Source: Microbulbifer litoralis (GTDB lineage Bacteria > Pseudomonadota > Gammaproteobacteria > Pseudomonadales > Cellvibrionaceae). Taken from it: a stretch of DNA of 64,000 nucleotides. The stretch's first letter is position 1, and every line of letters starts with the position of its first letter. Positions 1 through 7,310 of this stretch are shown here, in pieces. The translations under genes and the position numbers were made by a program. Location of the stretch: NCBI RefSeq assembly GCF_023634065.1, contig NZ_JALKCV010000002.1, positions 1 through 64,000 on the forward strand. The letters are read 5' to 3'. The notes under the pieces are model-generated. The model was not told the origin of the DNA. It saw only the letters and a program-made list of their open reading frames with translations, and made no database searches.

Positions 1-32
1 ACCCGTTCAAGATTTTAGCTGAGAAGTATAAA

Positions 33-812
33 ATGATATTTATTAGTCATAATCACAAGGATAAACCCATTGTGGAGCCGGTAGCTCTTCAGTTGCGTGA
101 GATCTTTGGCCAAGACCGGGTGTTTTATGATTCTTGGTCAATTCAGCCGGGTGATGGAATTATAGAAAAAATGTCAGAAGCACTTGGCGAGGCTGAGTAC
201 TTCTTCTTTTTTGTGTCTCAAAATAGCATCTCGAGCAAAATGGTCTCGCTTGAGTGGCAAAACGCTTTACTCAAAGCGAGTCATGGCAATTGTAAGCTTG
301 TCCCGGTTCGTTTGGATTCAGTGGCAATGCCTCCAATACTCTCACAAACTCTCTATATTGATCTCTACTCGGTAGGCCTGGATGCTGCTGTAGCGCAAAT
401 GGCTAATGTAGTTCAAGGCCTCAATGGCTTTCAGCGAGCCAATCAGCAACCATACTCGAACTTGGGCTTTACAGTAAGCGGCGACGAGAACGAGCTAAAT
501 ATTAATATCGTAGCTCAACATTATTTAGAGCCTATTACAAGTTTTGTCATTCTCGTTACGAATGAGGAGAGTGAGCTGGTATTTAAAACACCAAATGAAG
601 ACCCTACAAAAACTGGCTTCAATAAAAATATCAAGCTAAATGATGGGAATACCTATAATGGACAACTGGTAGCTGTATTCAGAGGCTTGACGCCGCAGAT
701 GCCTATTCATGTAAATATAAAAGCCGTTGGCGGCAGTACAATAAAATTTTGTGGTGTACTGCACCAAAAAACACCGCAAAACTGGGCAATGATCCCACAG
801 TTCGTGGGTTAA
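33..812 (+). CDS. TIR-domain protein (integron cassette)
   Basis: This 259-residue protein opens with a TIR fold. Visible are the beta-A motif FISHNHKDK (residues 3-11), an FYDSW segment near residue 31 and a helix ending in SLEW, where Glu74 sits at the position of the catalytic NADase glutamate of bacterial TIR domains. Residues from about 140 to 259 form a second, beta-rich domain that I do not recognise. TIR proteins in bacteria are commonly NAD-degrading effectors of anti-phage defence; that role is inferred here. No separate sensor gene accompanies it, so the C-terminal domain could be the sensor. The gene is AT-rich, lies on the plus strand and is followed directly by an attC site, so it is a mobile cassette. 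The start is supported by a weak GAGAAG ribosome site 7 bases upstream. Confidence 0.8.
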   Translation: MIFISHNHKDKPIVEPVALQLREIFGQDRVFYDSWSIQPGDGIIEKMSEALGEAEYFFFFVSQNSISSKMVSLEWQNALLKASHGNCKLVPVRLDSVAMPPILSQTLYIDLYSVGLDAAVAQMANVVQGLNGFQRANQQPYSNLGFTVSGDENELNINIVAQHYLEPITSFVILVTNEESELVFKTPNEDPTKTGFNKNIKLNDGNTYNGQLVAVFRGLTPQMPIHVNIKAVGGSTIKFCGVLHQKTPQNWAMIPQFVG

Positions 813-924
813 CAAAGCGCTGCAGCCGACATCTTACTTTGCGCACCTTTTGCGCGGTCGCTTTCGCTCCCATTTTCGCGCAAAATGCACACAAAGTAAG
901 CTGCGGCTGAGCGCGGCGTTAGCT
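807..924 (+). repeat. attC site 1 (118 bp)
   Basis: The site runs from an R''-type core (GGTTAAC, 807-813) overlapping the TIR stop region to an R' core (GTTAGCT, 918-924). Between them are long complementary arms: CTTACTTTG at the left pairs with CAAAGTAAG at the right, followed inward by a second pairing segment. It is nearly the same sequence as attC site 5, as expected for one array. Confidence 0.85.
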
Positions 925-942
925 TTTTAGTGGAAATCATAT

Positions 943-2154
943 ATGTCAGTAGACTGGGCAAACAGACAGAGAAATACGAATCATATGGTTCGCAAAATTG
1001 CTGGCTATGTATTCAAGAAATCTGAAGTAACACCGAATCAACTATATGGTTTATCTAAGCTGTCATGGATTACGAATAGCTACGAAGGTGAGAATGCTAG
1101 CTATATAAAGAGTACAAAAATTCCTGCTTTGGGAGATATTTTCAATAGGGATTTCACGTCTTCCTCACTTGAGGAGGTATCTCAAGATATAGCCCTAATT
1201 CTAAAAGATTCATCTGTCGATAAAATAGTTCAAGAACAAACAGGGTTCACAAACTTTTACAAAGCATATAGAAATAGCTCTTTAAGATGGGTCGAAGACA
1301 ATTTTAATACTCTGTTGCCAATGTATAAATCTGCCTATGCTGCTAAAAATAACAGCGATAGGAAAAGGCTGATACAGGCAATACAACAAACACCTGGAAT
1401 TCCAAAGGCCAACCATAAAAAACAACTTATGAAGGCTGAGTACTTCTTAACACCAGCATTTTTTATGCTGGACAAGGAAATTAAATTTCCGCTTATCAAT
1501 GGCAATGAAGGTGTAAAAAACTTACTTAAGGCATTGGAGGTTCAGGGAGATGATTTATTAAAACAGTACACTGCAATGGTAAATCTTTATGGTACAGGTG
1601 GAATTGAAGATGCAGCAGACCTTGATCAAGTAGGTAGTGATTTACCTGATTTTATTGAAACAGAAAGAAAAAAGGCAAAGAAAGGTTTGCTCAAGAATAA
1701 AGAAACAAAAAATAAAGATAAATTACCGCTTAAAGATGAAGAGGACGTTGAGGTAATACGCAAGGCTGGGACAATCAAACAAAGAAAAGTCCACAATCAA
1801 CTAACAAATATGATCAGAACAGCACTATCAAAATATACCTTACTCGAAGGTCGTGATAACTCCTGTATGTTCGATGTCCTTGTACAAAAATACTGCAAGA
1901 AACAAGATTTATTAATTGAAGTAAAAAGCTCATTAGAAAAACCAAATATTCGAATGGTTGTAGGGCAACTGTTTGATTATTGGTATGCCCTAAAAGGTGA
2001 CGAAGAACCGCATATAGCCATCTTGTTACCAGAAGCCCCCGATAGTGAATGCGTTAAATTTCTGGAATGGATGGGTATTGGATTAATGTGGTTCCAGAAA
2101 GATCAGCTTCACACGTCAACAGAATGGCTTAAGCAACTTGCGATCGAAAGCTAA
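943..2154 (+). CDS. PD-(D/E)XK nuclease-like protein (integron cassette)
   Basis: A 403-residue protein without signal peptide or membrane segments. The N-terminal 230 residues are helical and unrecognised. A Lys/Glu-rich linker follows at about residues 240-280. The C-terminal part carries the order expected for a PD-(D/E)XK nuclease core: a helix with a glutamate in LLEGRD, then an Asp in MFDVLV (Asp311), then LLIEVKSS with Glu326-Val-Lys328, then a helix ending GQLFDYW. This resembles restriction-endonuclease-like proteins. Substrate and targets are unknown; a DNA-targeting defence role is plausible in a cassette but is inference. Codon use is AT-rich, unlike the chromosome to the right. 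An attC site begins within its last codons. Confidence 0.65.
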   Translation: MSVDWANRQRNTNHMVRKIAGYVFKKSEVTPNQLYGLSKLSWITNSYEGENASYIKSTKIPALGDIFNRDFTSSSLEEVSQDIALILKDSSVDKIVQEQTGFTNFYKAYRNSSLRWVEDNFNTLLPMYKSAYAAKNNSDRKRLIQAIQQTPGIPKANHKKQLMKAEYFLTPAFFMLDKEIKFPLINGNEGVKNLLKALEVQGDDLLKQYTAMVNLYGTGGIEDAADLDQVGSDLPDFIETERKKAKKGLLKNKETKNKDKLPLKDEEDVEVIRKAGTIKQRKVHNQLTNMIRTALSKYTLLEGRDNSCMFDVLVQKYCKKQDLLIEVKSSLEKPNIRMVVGQLFDYWYALKGDEEPHIAILLPEAPDSECVKFLEWMGIGLMWFQKDQLHTSTEWLKQLAIES

Positions 2155-2235
2155 CAAACGCATGCACTCGGACAAAATAAAGCTGCGCCGCTACGCTCTG
2201 CAACTTTATTTTTCCGGTGACGCGAAGCGTTAAGT
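2149..2235 (+). repeat. attC site 2 (87 bp)
   Basis: R'' core AGCTAAC (2149-2155) and R' core GTTAAGT (2229-2235, a perfect GTTRRRY match). Internal arms include AATAAAG pairing with CTTTATT. It overlaps the stop codon of the nuclease-like cassette gene. Confidence 0.85.
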
Positions 2236-2260
2236 TTCACTAGGAATCGAAGCTCTAGAT

Positions 2261-2575
2261 ATGGAATGGGAATCAATTAATGGCATTACCGGAATCATAA
2301 GCGCTGTTGGTGCAGTTCTTGGCGTAATCCAGATGGGGCGATTTTCTAGCCAAGGTAACAGCATAAATGTAAATGCCAAAAGGTTCTTTGGCTACGTTCT
2401 AGCCTCGTGTTGCTGGGCGCTCTTGATATTAATAGGCCACTGGCTGTTCGATCCCCTCGGGCCAATAGTAACAAGAGATGAAGAGCGTCAAATATTCGCA
2501 GTAGCCATTTCATTCCCAGTGATTGTAGGGTTTGTATATGCAGTCAATAGCATGCAGCAGACTTCAAAAACTTAA
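2261..2575 (+). CDS. small three-helix membrane protein (integron cassette)
   Basis: A 104-residue protein with three hydrophobic segments at about residues 8-26, 42-62 and 78-97. A short basic stretch (NAKRF) precedes the second helix and a charged loop (TRDEERQ) the third. There is no signal peptidase site. I do not recognise a family. It sits alone between two attC sites, so it is a single-gene cassette. Small membrane proteins are frequent in integron arrays and have been proposed as defence or toxin components, but nothing in the sequence fixes a function. The start ATG follows the R' core of attC 2 by 25 bases. Confidence 0.6.
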   Translation: MEWESINGITGIISAVGAVLGVIQMGRFSSQGNSINVNAKRFFGYVLASCCWALLILIGHWLFDPLGPIVTRDEERQIFAVAISFPVIVGFVYAVNSMQQTSKT

Positions 2576-2654
2576 CAAGCCAAGGCAGCGGGACATATTT
2601 TTGCTTCGCTGCGCTCAAAACGCAAAAATATGCCCCTGCTTGGGGGCGTTATAT
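2570..2654 (+). repeat. attC site 3 (85 bp)
   Basis: R'' core ACTTAAC (2570-2576, matches RYYYAAC) and R'-like core GTTATAT (2648-2654). The arms CATATTTTTGC and GCAAAAATATG are perfectly complementary. It overlaps the stop of the preceding cassette gene. Confidence 0.85.
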
Positions 2655-2669
2655 GCCAAAGGAGATTCT

Positions 2670-3167
2670 GTGGTTCAACTAGCTGATATTGAAAAGATCG
2701 CTCCTGGTGTTGAGCATCTCTCAATTGAAGAACATGAAGCGCTTCAGAGGTTTACGTTGCTCTGGACGTTGTTCGAGGCCCAAATGTTGGAGAGCAATGC
2801 ATCCGTCAAGAAAATATCAGAGAAAGTCGAAAGCATTGAGCCGGGAATCATCGACGGCGGTTGGTTCACGGAGCATTTAGACTACTTTTCCAATCGCTAT
2901 ATTGGTGGTGGTAATACGAATTATCGCTTTGACAATCTCCACCTACGTAAAAATGACAACCCTGATTTGGTGTGTGCTGTGCTAACCGGGGAGAATACAG
3001 ATTCAGCTTCCCAGCTTATTGGCTGCCTGATCATAGTTTATCGTTTCAGGAATAATTTCTTTCATGGCATCAAATGGGCATACGGTCTGCAAGATCAGCT
3101 TGAAAACTTCACGCACTCAGCATCCCTGCTAAGAAAGTTCTTAGAGAAGGTGCCAAGTGGCATATAA
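2670..3167 (+). CDS. HEPN-like domain protein (integron cassette)
   Basis: A 165-residue protein read from a GTG codon at 2670. An AAAGGAG ribosome site ends five bases upstream, and the frame open further upstream only runs through attC 3. The helical C-terminal half contains RNNFFHG, with Arg127 and His132, matching the R-x4-6-H motif of HEPN ribonuclease domains. The upstream half (EHEALQRFTLLWTLFEAQML) resembles the helical region of ApeA/RM-type HEPN proteins. HEPN proteins are often RNA-cleaving toxins or defence effectors, usually with a partner antitoxin. No partner is seen in this cassette, so it may act alone or be a non-catalytic relative. The motif makes HEPN membership likely but not certain. 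Confidence 0.6.
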   Translation: MVQLADIEKIAPGVEHLSIEEHEALQRFTLLWTLFEAQMLESNASVKKISEKVESIEPGIIDGGWFTEHLDYFSNRYIGGGNTNYRFDNLHLRKNDNPDLVCAVLTGENTDSASQLIGCLIIVYRFRNNFFHGIKWAYGLQDQLENFTHSASLLRKFLEKVPSGI

Positions 3168-3239
3168 CAATCACATCAAATTCGCTCCCTGCGGTCGCCG
3201 GACGCTCGTTCCTCACGCCGTTTATGTGAAGCGTTAAAA
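3162..3239 (+). repeat. attC site 4 (78 bp)
   Basis: R'' core ATATAAC (3162-3168) overlapping the HEPN gene stop, and R' core GTTAAAA (3233-3239). Arms include TCACAT pairing with ATGTGA. The next gene starts four bases after the site. Confidence 0.8.
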
Positions 3240-3243
3240 ACCT

Positions 3244-3555
3244 ATGAACCACCTGAGATGTCCAGACTGTAATACCGCCATCGTAAAACCAGGAACTAAA
3301 TTGCGAATTGCGTTTTTGGGCGGTTCAGTTTTGTGCCGAAAATGCGGTGCTCGTCTTGTAGCTGGTGGAAGGTTCATAGGGACAATTATTGGTGCGGCTA
3401 CAGGTAGCATATTTTTATATGTAGTAATCTACGCACTCGCCTTAAAGTCATGGTTTCCGGTATGGGGTACAATATTTTTGACATGGTTTATGGCGGGTAC
3501 AGCAACTTATTTCGTCCGGCTTAGGCGTACTGGCACAAAGCGGTTTCAGATTTAG
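3244..3555 (+). CDS. zinc-ribbon membrane protein (integron cassette)
   Basis: A 103-residue protein with two CxxC pairs: CPDC at residues 6-9 and CRKC at about 31-34. Together they form a probable zinc ribbon on the cytoplasmic side. Two hydrophobic helices follow (about residues 45-67 and 70-88), then a basic tail. The layout (zinc ribbon plus two helices) occurs in many unrelated small bacterial proteins, and I cannot assign a function. It is a single-gene cassette between attC 4 and attC 5; its start lies only four bases past the R' core, so it probably relies on transcription and translation signals carried by neighbouring cassettes. Confidence 0.6.
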   Translation: MNHLRCPDCNTAIVKPGTKLRIAFLGGSVLCRKCGARLVAGGRFIGTIIGAATGSIFLYVVIYALALKSWFPVWGTIFLTWFMAGTATYFVRLRRTGTKRFQI

Positions 3556-3563
3556 CCCCCGGG

Positions 3564-3682
3564 TTTTAACAAGTGACAGACACGGCGATGGCCAACTCTG
3601 TGCGCCTTTTGCGCGGTCGCTGCGCTCCCATTATTGCGCAAAATGCGCACAAAGTTAGCCGCGGCTGATTTCGGCGTTATGA
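3564..3682 (+). repeat. attC site 5 (119 bp)
   Basis: R''-like core TTTTAAC (3564-3570) and R' core GTTATGA (3676-3682). The arms AACTCTGTGCGC and GCGCACAAAGTT are almost fully complementary. It shares long blocks (TTTTGCGCGGTCGC and GCGCAAAATG) with attC 1, so both belong to one homogeneous attC family. Confidence 0.85.
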
Positions 3683-3691
3683 GTATCTAGC

Positions 3692-4009
3692 ATGAGTCAG
3701 TTAACTCGGGGAAATGAGCGTCGGCTCATGTACATTGAGAACAAAGAAGGCGACATAGACGGCCACAAAGCTCGTATTGGGTGGGTTACCTTCTCGAAAA
3801 CGGGGCGTACCATTTACTATCGAGGCCGTTTGCTTGCTCGTGCCAAAGGAGGCGGTGTCTTGGGTAACTACTTTTGCGAAGATTCCGGAGCCGAATATTG
3901 GGTTTCAGGGGTTAAAAAAAGAGGCTCGAACGCACACTGGGCTGAGCCCGTGTCAGTTTTTGTAGATGAGGACGCTACAGAAGAATATGAAAAGCAAAAG
4001 AACTCATAA
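3692..4009 (+). CDS. integron-associated hypothetical protein
   Basis: A 105-residue soluble protein. The core (YIENK near the start, then RIGWVTFSKTGRTIYYRGR, then NYFCEDSGAEYWVSGVKKRG) belongs to a small conserved family often met in gene cassettes and sometimes mislabelled as 1-deoxyxylulose-5-phosphate synthase. It is far too short for that enzyme and shows no thiamine-diphosphate motif, so that name should not be used. The fold is probably a small beta-barrel. The annotated start at 3692 may be too early; the Met at residue 13, before YIENK, is an alternative. It lies between attC 5 and attC 6. Confidence 0.65.
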   Translation: MSQLTRGNERRLMYIENKEGDIDGHKARIGWVTFSKTGRTIYYRGRLLARAKGGGVLGNYFCEDSGAEYWVSGVKKRGSNAHWAEPVSVFVDEDATEEYEKQKNS

Positions 4010-4081
4010 CCAAGCGCATCACTACGCAGCCTTCGGCTGCCGGATGCTCGCAAGCTCGCACCGGTGTGCGCGGCATTATGA
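4004..4081 (+). repeat. attC site 6 (78 bp)
   Basis: R'' core TCATAAC (4004-4010) overlapping the stop of the upstream gene, and an R'-like core ATTATGA (4075-4081). The first base is A where G is expected, which may lower activity. Outer GCGCA/TGCGC arms and an inner GCAGCCTTCGGCTGC hairpin are visible. Confidence 0.7.
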
Positions 4082-4142
4082 GTTGAAGAAGTATTTTTGA
4101 CCACTACAGGGCCCTGGGAGACCGGGGTTCCTACGGCGAGAA

Positions 4143-4490
4143 ATGGTGTACATGACACGCAAAGAGATACATTTAGGCTCCCTAGAATCTAGATTCTATG
4201 AAAAGAGTGGAAAGGATTATTACAGGGTTAATGCCATCTTCGGGACACAGGTATCATTTAGTTTTGATAATCCGGTTAGTCGCATTCAGGTAGAAGAGTG
4301 TTCGGAAAGCGCTCTAGTAATTCATGGAAAGTACATGAGCTTGAAAATGGAATTCTCCGAACTCTCTCCGGGATTGCAAAAATGTACGGTAAAGCCCTAT
4401 TTGCTCGGTTTCTACCCAATAGGTATCTATTTTGGTCAAATATCGTGTCCCAATAAAAGATACCTGCTTGAGCGCTTCGGAAACAGTTAA
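4143..4490 (+). CDS. hypothetical protein, cassette-like
   Basis: A 115-residue AT-rich gene after attC 6. No family is recognised. The protein is predicted mostly beta, has no signal peptide and ends in LLERFGNS. Two start codons are possible: 4143 (MVYMTRKE) and 4152 (MTRKE); a weak GCGAG lies before the first. It sits in the old cassette region. No clean attC follows it, although the stretch after its stop (TTAAGAAGCGCAG) to CATTATGAG near 4562 keeps the rough order of a worn attC. It may be a cassette whose recombination site has decayed. Confidence 0.45.
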   Translation: MVYMTRKEIHLGSLESRFYEKSGKDYYRVNAIFGTQVSFSFDNPVSRIQVEECSESALVIHGKYMSLKMEFSELSPGLQKCTVKPYLLGFYPIGIYFGQISCPNKRYLLERFGNS

Positions 4491-4570
4491 GAAGCGCAGC
4501 TCCTGCCGAGTTGGTCGGTTAGGAAAAAACATTGCACTTATTTTCCTGTTCTTGTGTGGACCATTATGAG
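4485..4570 (+). repeat. possible decayed attC site
   Basis: The bases just after the stop at 4490 (TTAAGAAGCGCAG) resemble the start of attC 6 (TAACCAAGCGCAT), and CATTATGAG near 4562-4570 resembles its R' end. The essential AAC triplet is lost and the inner arms no longer pair clearly. This is a weak, position-based call. Confidence 0.25.
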
Positions 4571-4582
4571 AAGAGATAATTA

Positions 4583-5019
4583 ATGGAAGTAGTAAAAGAT
4601 GTTGCAACAGTGCTGACCCCTTTTTTGGTTGCTGCTTTTGCGTTTATCTTAAATAGACAGTTAGCTTCACTAAAGGCTAATGAAGTATTTGAAGCTGGTC
4701 TTAAAGCGGAACACTACAAAGCAGAAGTTGAATATTATAGAAATAAGCTAACCGGTTTTTTGAACCCGCTTATAGCATGTATTGAGTTTGACCGTTCGAT
4801 CTGGGGTAGGTTGTCGATGTTGTCTCATTCAGAGGATGTATTTAGTGAAAGCCTGTTGACGTAGGCGTCCCATTTCCTTCTGAATTAGAAGATCTTGTCA
4901 AAAAGGAATACCAAGATTCGGTTAATCGGTATGAGGAGCTTGTGACGACTCCTGACAAGTCAACTAACTATATGCCATCGACACTCGGCACGCAAAAGTC
5001 GCGTTCCGATTATAGATGA
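4583..5019 (+). pseudogene. frameshifted membrane-anchored protein, cassette-like
   Basis: The first part (4583-4864, 93 residues) has one membrane helix (about residues 10-27, with PFLVAAFAFIL) followed by a charged helical stretch, then stops at LLT. A shift of one base at 4858 opens a second frame that stays open to 5019. It reads a hydrophilic helical sequence (DVGVPFPSELEDLVKKEYQ onward) that fits as the continuation of the same protein. I therefore read it as one gene of about 145 codons broken by a frameshift. The alternative is that the 93-residue protein is complete. No family is recognised. The region 5020-5174 holds no supported gene. Confidence 0.4.
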
Positions 5020-5174
5020 ATTATGTCGCTGAACATGAATTCTTTAATTGAAATTAAATCATATTGTGTCGAAAATTTTGATTCTTCCCATTTTATACCG
5101 GGTAGTTGAGGTTCCATCATCGAATATAAATCGCTCACAGTTGGCCGCGATTTTGAGACTCATGAGGAGGTAGG

Positions 5175-5525
5175 ATGAATTTCCAAGAGATGTCGGAGAA
5201 AGAAATATTAGACATAGCTAATCCCATCATGGATAACCTGATGGAGGCATCGACAAATATTGATCATGATCGACACGTTCGAGATTTCAATAAGAGAATG
5301 CTAAAGATTGTCACCAGGGATCATCTGAATAAGGTTTGCGTGAAATATCAGGAAGAGAAAGGGTTCTTTGCGCAACGAGAGCCAGTTGCCGTTTTCAGAA
5401 GACCAGAATCTGCGGCTATTGTGTGGAAGCAATATTACACAAAGGCTCCAGGTGAGCACGTGGCAGAAATGGTTTTGGTTTATGAAGATGGACGTTTTTT
5501 AGTTGATCACGCAATGGTATTTTAA
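5175..5525 (+). CDS. hypothetical protein at the distal end of the cassette region
   Basis: A 116-residue acidic soluble protein. It has an excellent ribosome site (GAGGAGGT) seven bases before ATG, stronger than those of the cassette genes. The N-terminal half is helical (DIANPIMDNLMEAST); the C-terminal half (VAVFRRPESAAIVWKQYYT, then MVLVYEDGRFLVDHAMVF) looks like a beta-sheet of the cystatin/NTF2 kind. I do not recognise the family. The gene is AT-rich like the array and is closed by a hairpin terminator. It marks the last cassette-like gene before the GC-rich chromosome begins. Confidence 0.55.
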   Translation: MNFQEMSEKEILDIANPIMDNLMEASTNIDHDRHVRDFNKRMLKIVTRDHLNKVCVKYQEEKGFFAQREPVAVFRRPESAAIVWKQYYTKAPGEHVAEMVLVYEDGRFLVDHAMVF

Positions 5526-5546
5526 ATCATGTTGACGAATAAAAAT

Positions 5547-5568
5547 GGCTCATGTAGTGGGCCTTTTT
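5547..5568 (+). terminator. rho-independent terminator after 5525
   Basis: A six-base stem (GGCTCA with TGGGCC, one G-U pair) and five-base loop are followed by TTTTT. It lies 22 bases past the stop of the 116-residue gene. Confidence 0.65.
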
Positions 5569-5722
5569 GCGTAGTTGTCTCAAAATGGAAAATTATTAAA
5601 ATCGTTGGATAACTAGGTTTCCCGTGAAGAGTAAGTGCCTGGTTATTGTATTAAGGGAGGCGGCTAAAAATATATGTTTTATTGTATTTTTTTAATCTAT
5701 CATATGGAAAATTGATGATCTC

Positions 5723-6616
5723 ATGATAAAAAATCATAGGCGTTACACAATTTTATTATTCCCTTTGCTGCTGGGCCTTTCTTTATCGGCGAGCGCAACT
5801 CAGTGGCAGCCCTTGCTGGATACTGAACTCAGTCAGTGGCGAACTTATCTGGGCTTCCCAAATCCAGGGACGAAAGTCAGCGACCTGAGGCAGGATGAAG
5901 GCGGAGAGTATCTCGAGCCAGTTGGCTACGACAGGGACGAGTGGAATGTTTTCAGCGTAAGTACCGAAAGCGGTGAGCCTGTACTGCGGATTTCCGGTGA
6001 AATATACGGCGGTATTTTTACCAGAAAAGACTACAGTAACTATCGCCTTCGGCTACAGGTAAAGTGGGGCAACCAGAAGTGGCCGCCGAGGGAGGCTTTG
6101 CCACTGGATAGCGGTATTCTGTACCATGGAAAGGGTGAGCATGGAGTAGACTATTGGCGTGCCTGGCCGCTCTCGCAGGAGTTTCAGGTCGTTGAACAGG
6201 GGGTGGAAGGGCTGACCGGTGACTGGTGGAAAATTGGCTCCTCCCGGATCGATATCCAGTGCGCCTCGAAAGGGGAGGACGAAGCTCACCGATATGATCC
6301 CGAAGTCCCACTGGAAACCTTTGGTGGCGATGGAGAACCGATCACCTGTCGCGCGAGCCACAACAACGAAAAGCCCTCCGGTGAGTGGAACACGCTGGAG
6401 TTGATCACCTATGAGGATAAAAGTCTTCATATCGTCAACGGTGAGGTCGTGATGGCGTTGCGGAATTCATCGTATCCCACTGAGACGGGCGTCGAGCCTC
6501 TGACAAAAGGGCAGATTGTCCTTCAGAGTGAGGCAGGGGAGGTGTTCTATCGGCGCATCGAGTTGCAACCTATTCAGGATATTCCGAAAGCCTATCGTTC
6601 CTACTTTGAGTTGTAG
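5723..6616 (+). CDS. secreted DUF1080 / 3-keto-disaccharide hydrolase-like protein
   Basis: A 297-residue exported protein: a hydrophobic N-terminus (ILLFPLLLGLSLSASA, residues 10-25) with a likely cleavage before TQWQPL. The body has the concanavalin-like jelly-roll pattern of the DUF1080 family (Pfam PF06439). It begins with the typical W-x-P-L-D opening, passes through GGIFTRKDYSNYRLRLQVKW, DSGILYHGKG and the WNTLELI strand, and ends in GQIVLQSE followed by YRRIEL. Family members bind or cleave carbohydrates; some act on 3-keto-glycosides. The exact sugar cannot be read. It is the first gene of the GC-rich chromosomal part; no operon partner is obvious on its left. Confidence 0.8.
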   Translation: MIKNHRRYTILLFPLLLGLSLSASATQWQPLLDTELSQWRTYLGFPNPGTKVSDLRQDEGGEYLEPVGYDRDEWNVFSVSTESGEPVLRISGEIYGGIFTRKDYSNYRLRLQVKWGNQKWPPREALPLDSGILYHGKGEHGVDYWRAWPLSQEFQVVEQGVEGLTGDWWKIGSSRIDIQCASKGEDEAHRYDPEVPLETFGGDGEPITCRASHNNEKPSGEWNTLELITYEDKSLHIVNGEVVMALRNSSYPTETGVEPLTKGQIVLQSEAGEVFYRRIELQPIQDIPKAYRSYFEL

Positions 6617-6669
6617 AGCGCGGGGGTTGGTAAACAATCCTTGCTGCTCCGTCATAAGGAGAAGTTTTG

Positions 6670-7212
6670 ATGAGCCTGAAAAATCACTTTGCATTGCTGG
6701 CCGGCTACAATCAGTGGATGAACTTGAAGGTATATGAAGCCGCGGCATGCCTCTCTGCCGAAGATTTGGCAAGAGACCGGGGGGCTTTTTTTGGTTCTGT
6801 CCTCGGGACACTGAACCACATCCTCGTTGCTGATACCATCTGGCTCAAACGGTTTGCCACTCATCCTTCCTGCCTGAACTCGTTGCGGGAGGTCGTTGAT
6901 CTTGAGGACCCGAAGAACCTGGACCAAAAGCTCTTTGACGATCTCGGTCGTTTATCTGAACGGAGGGCCTGGCTGGACCACCGGATTATCAGTTGGGTCG
7001 CCGAGCTTTGTGATGCTGATCTGGATTTTGTTCTCAGCTATCACAGCATCGAGGGCGTTCCGTCTAGTAAACGATATTCGAGCCTGGTTCTGCATTTCTT
7101 TAACCACCAGACTCATCATCGAGGACAAGTCTCTACTTTGCTGTCACAGGCGGGTGTCGATATCGGGGTTACCGATCTTTTGGTACGGGTTCCGGAAGAA
7201 GCTCATATGTAG
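6670..7212 (+). CDS. DinB family protein
   Basis: A 180-residue member of the DinB/YfiT four-helix-bundle superfamily. The opening helix contains YNQWMNLKVYEAA. The three metal-binding histidines are placed as in the family: one in TLNHILVADTIWLKRF and two in HFFNHQTHHRGQ. Members are metal-dependent enzymes, often thiol transferases; the substrate here is unknown. The ATG at 6670 is preferred over the TTG at 6667 because AAGGAG ends eight bases upstream. It lies 53 bases after the DUF1080 gene and precedes a glyoxalase-fold gene on the same strand, so a small operon is possible. Confidence 0.85.
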   Translation: MSLKNHFALLAGYNQWMNLKVYEAAACLSAEDLARDRGAFFGSVLGTLNHILVADTIWLKRFATHPSCLNSLREVVDLEDPKNLDQKLFDDLGRLSERRAWLDHRIISWVAELCDADLDFVLSYHSIEGVPSSKRYSSLVLHFFNHQTHHRGQVSTLLSQAGVDIGVTDLLVRVPEEAHM

Positions 7213-7310
7213 TAAGGGATCCATCGTTGCGTTAGCGGCTATCCGGGCTAGCCCGGCGCGACCCCTTTACCCGTTGGTTCGGCCATATAGATACCATCTC
7301 GGAGGAAAAA

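Noticed and set aside
1..32. Preceding attC or attI at the window edge
   Set aside because: Only 32 bases precede the TIR gene and no clear core sequence is visible; integrase and attI cannot be claimed.
3692..4009. Possible label as 1-deoxy-D-xylulose-5-phosphate synthase
   Set aside because: Relatives sometimes carry this name, but the 105-residue protein has no thiamine-diphosphate motif and is about one sixth of the enzyme length.
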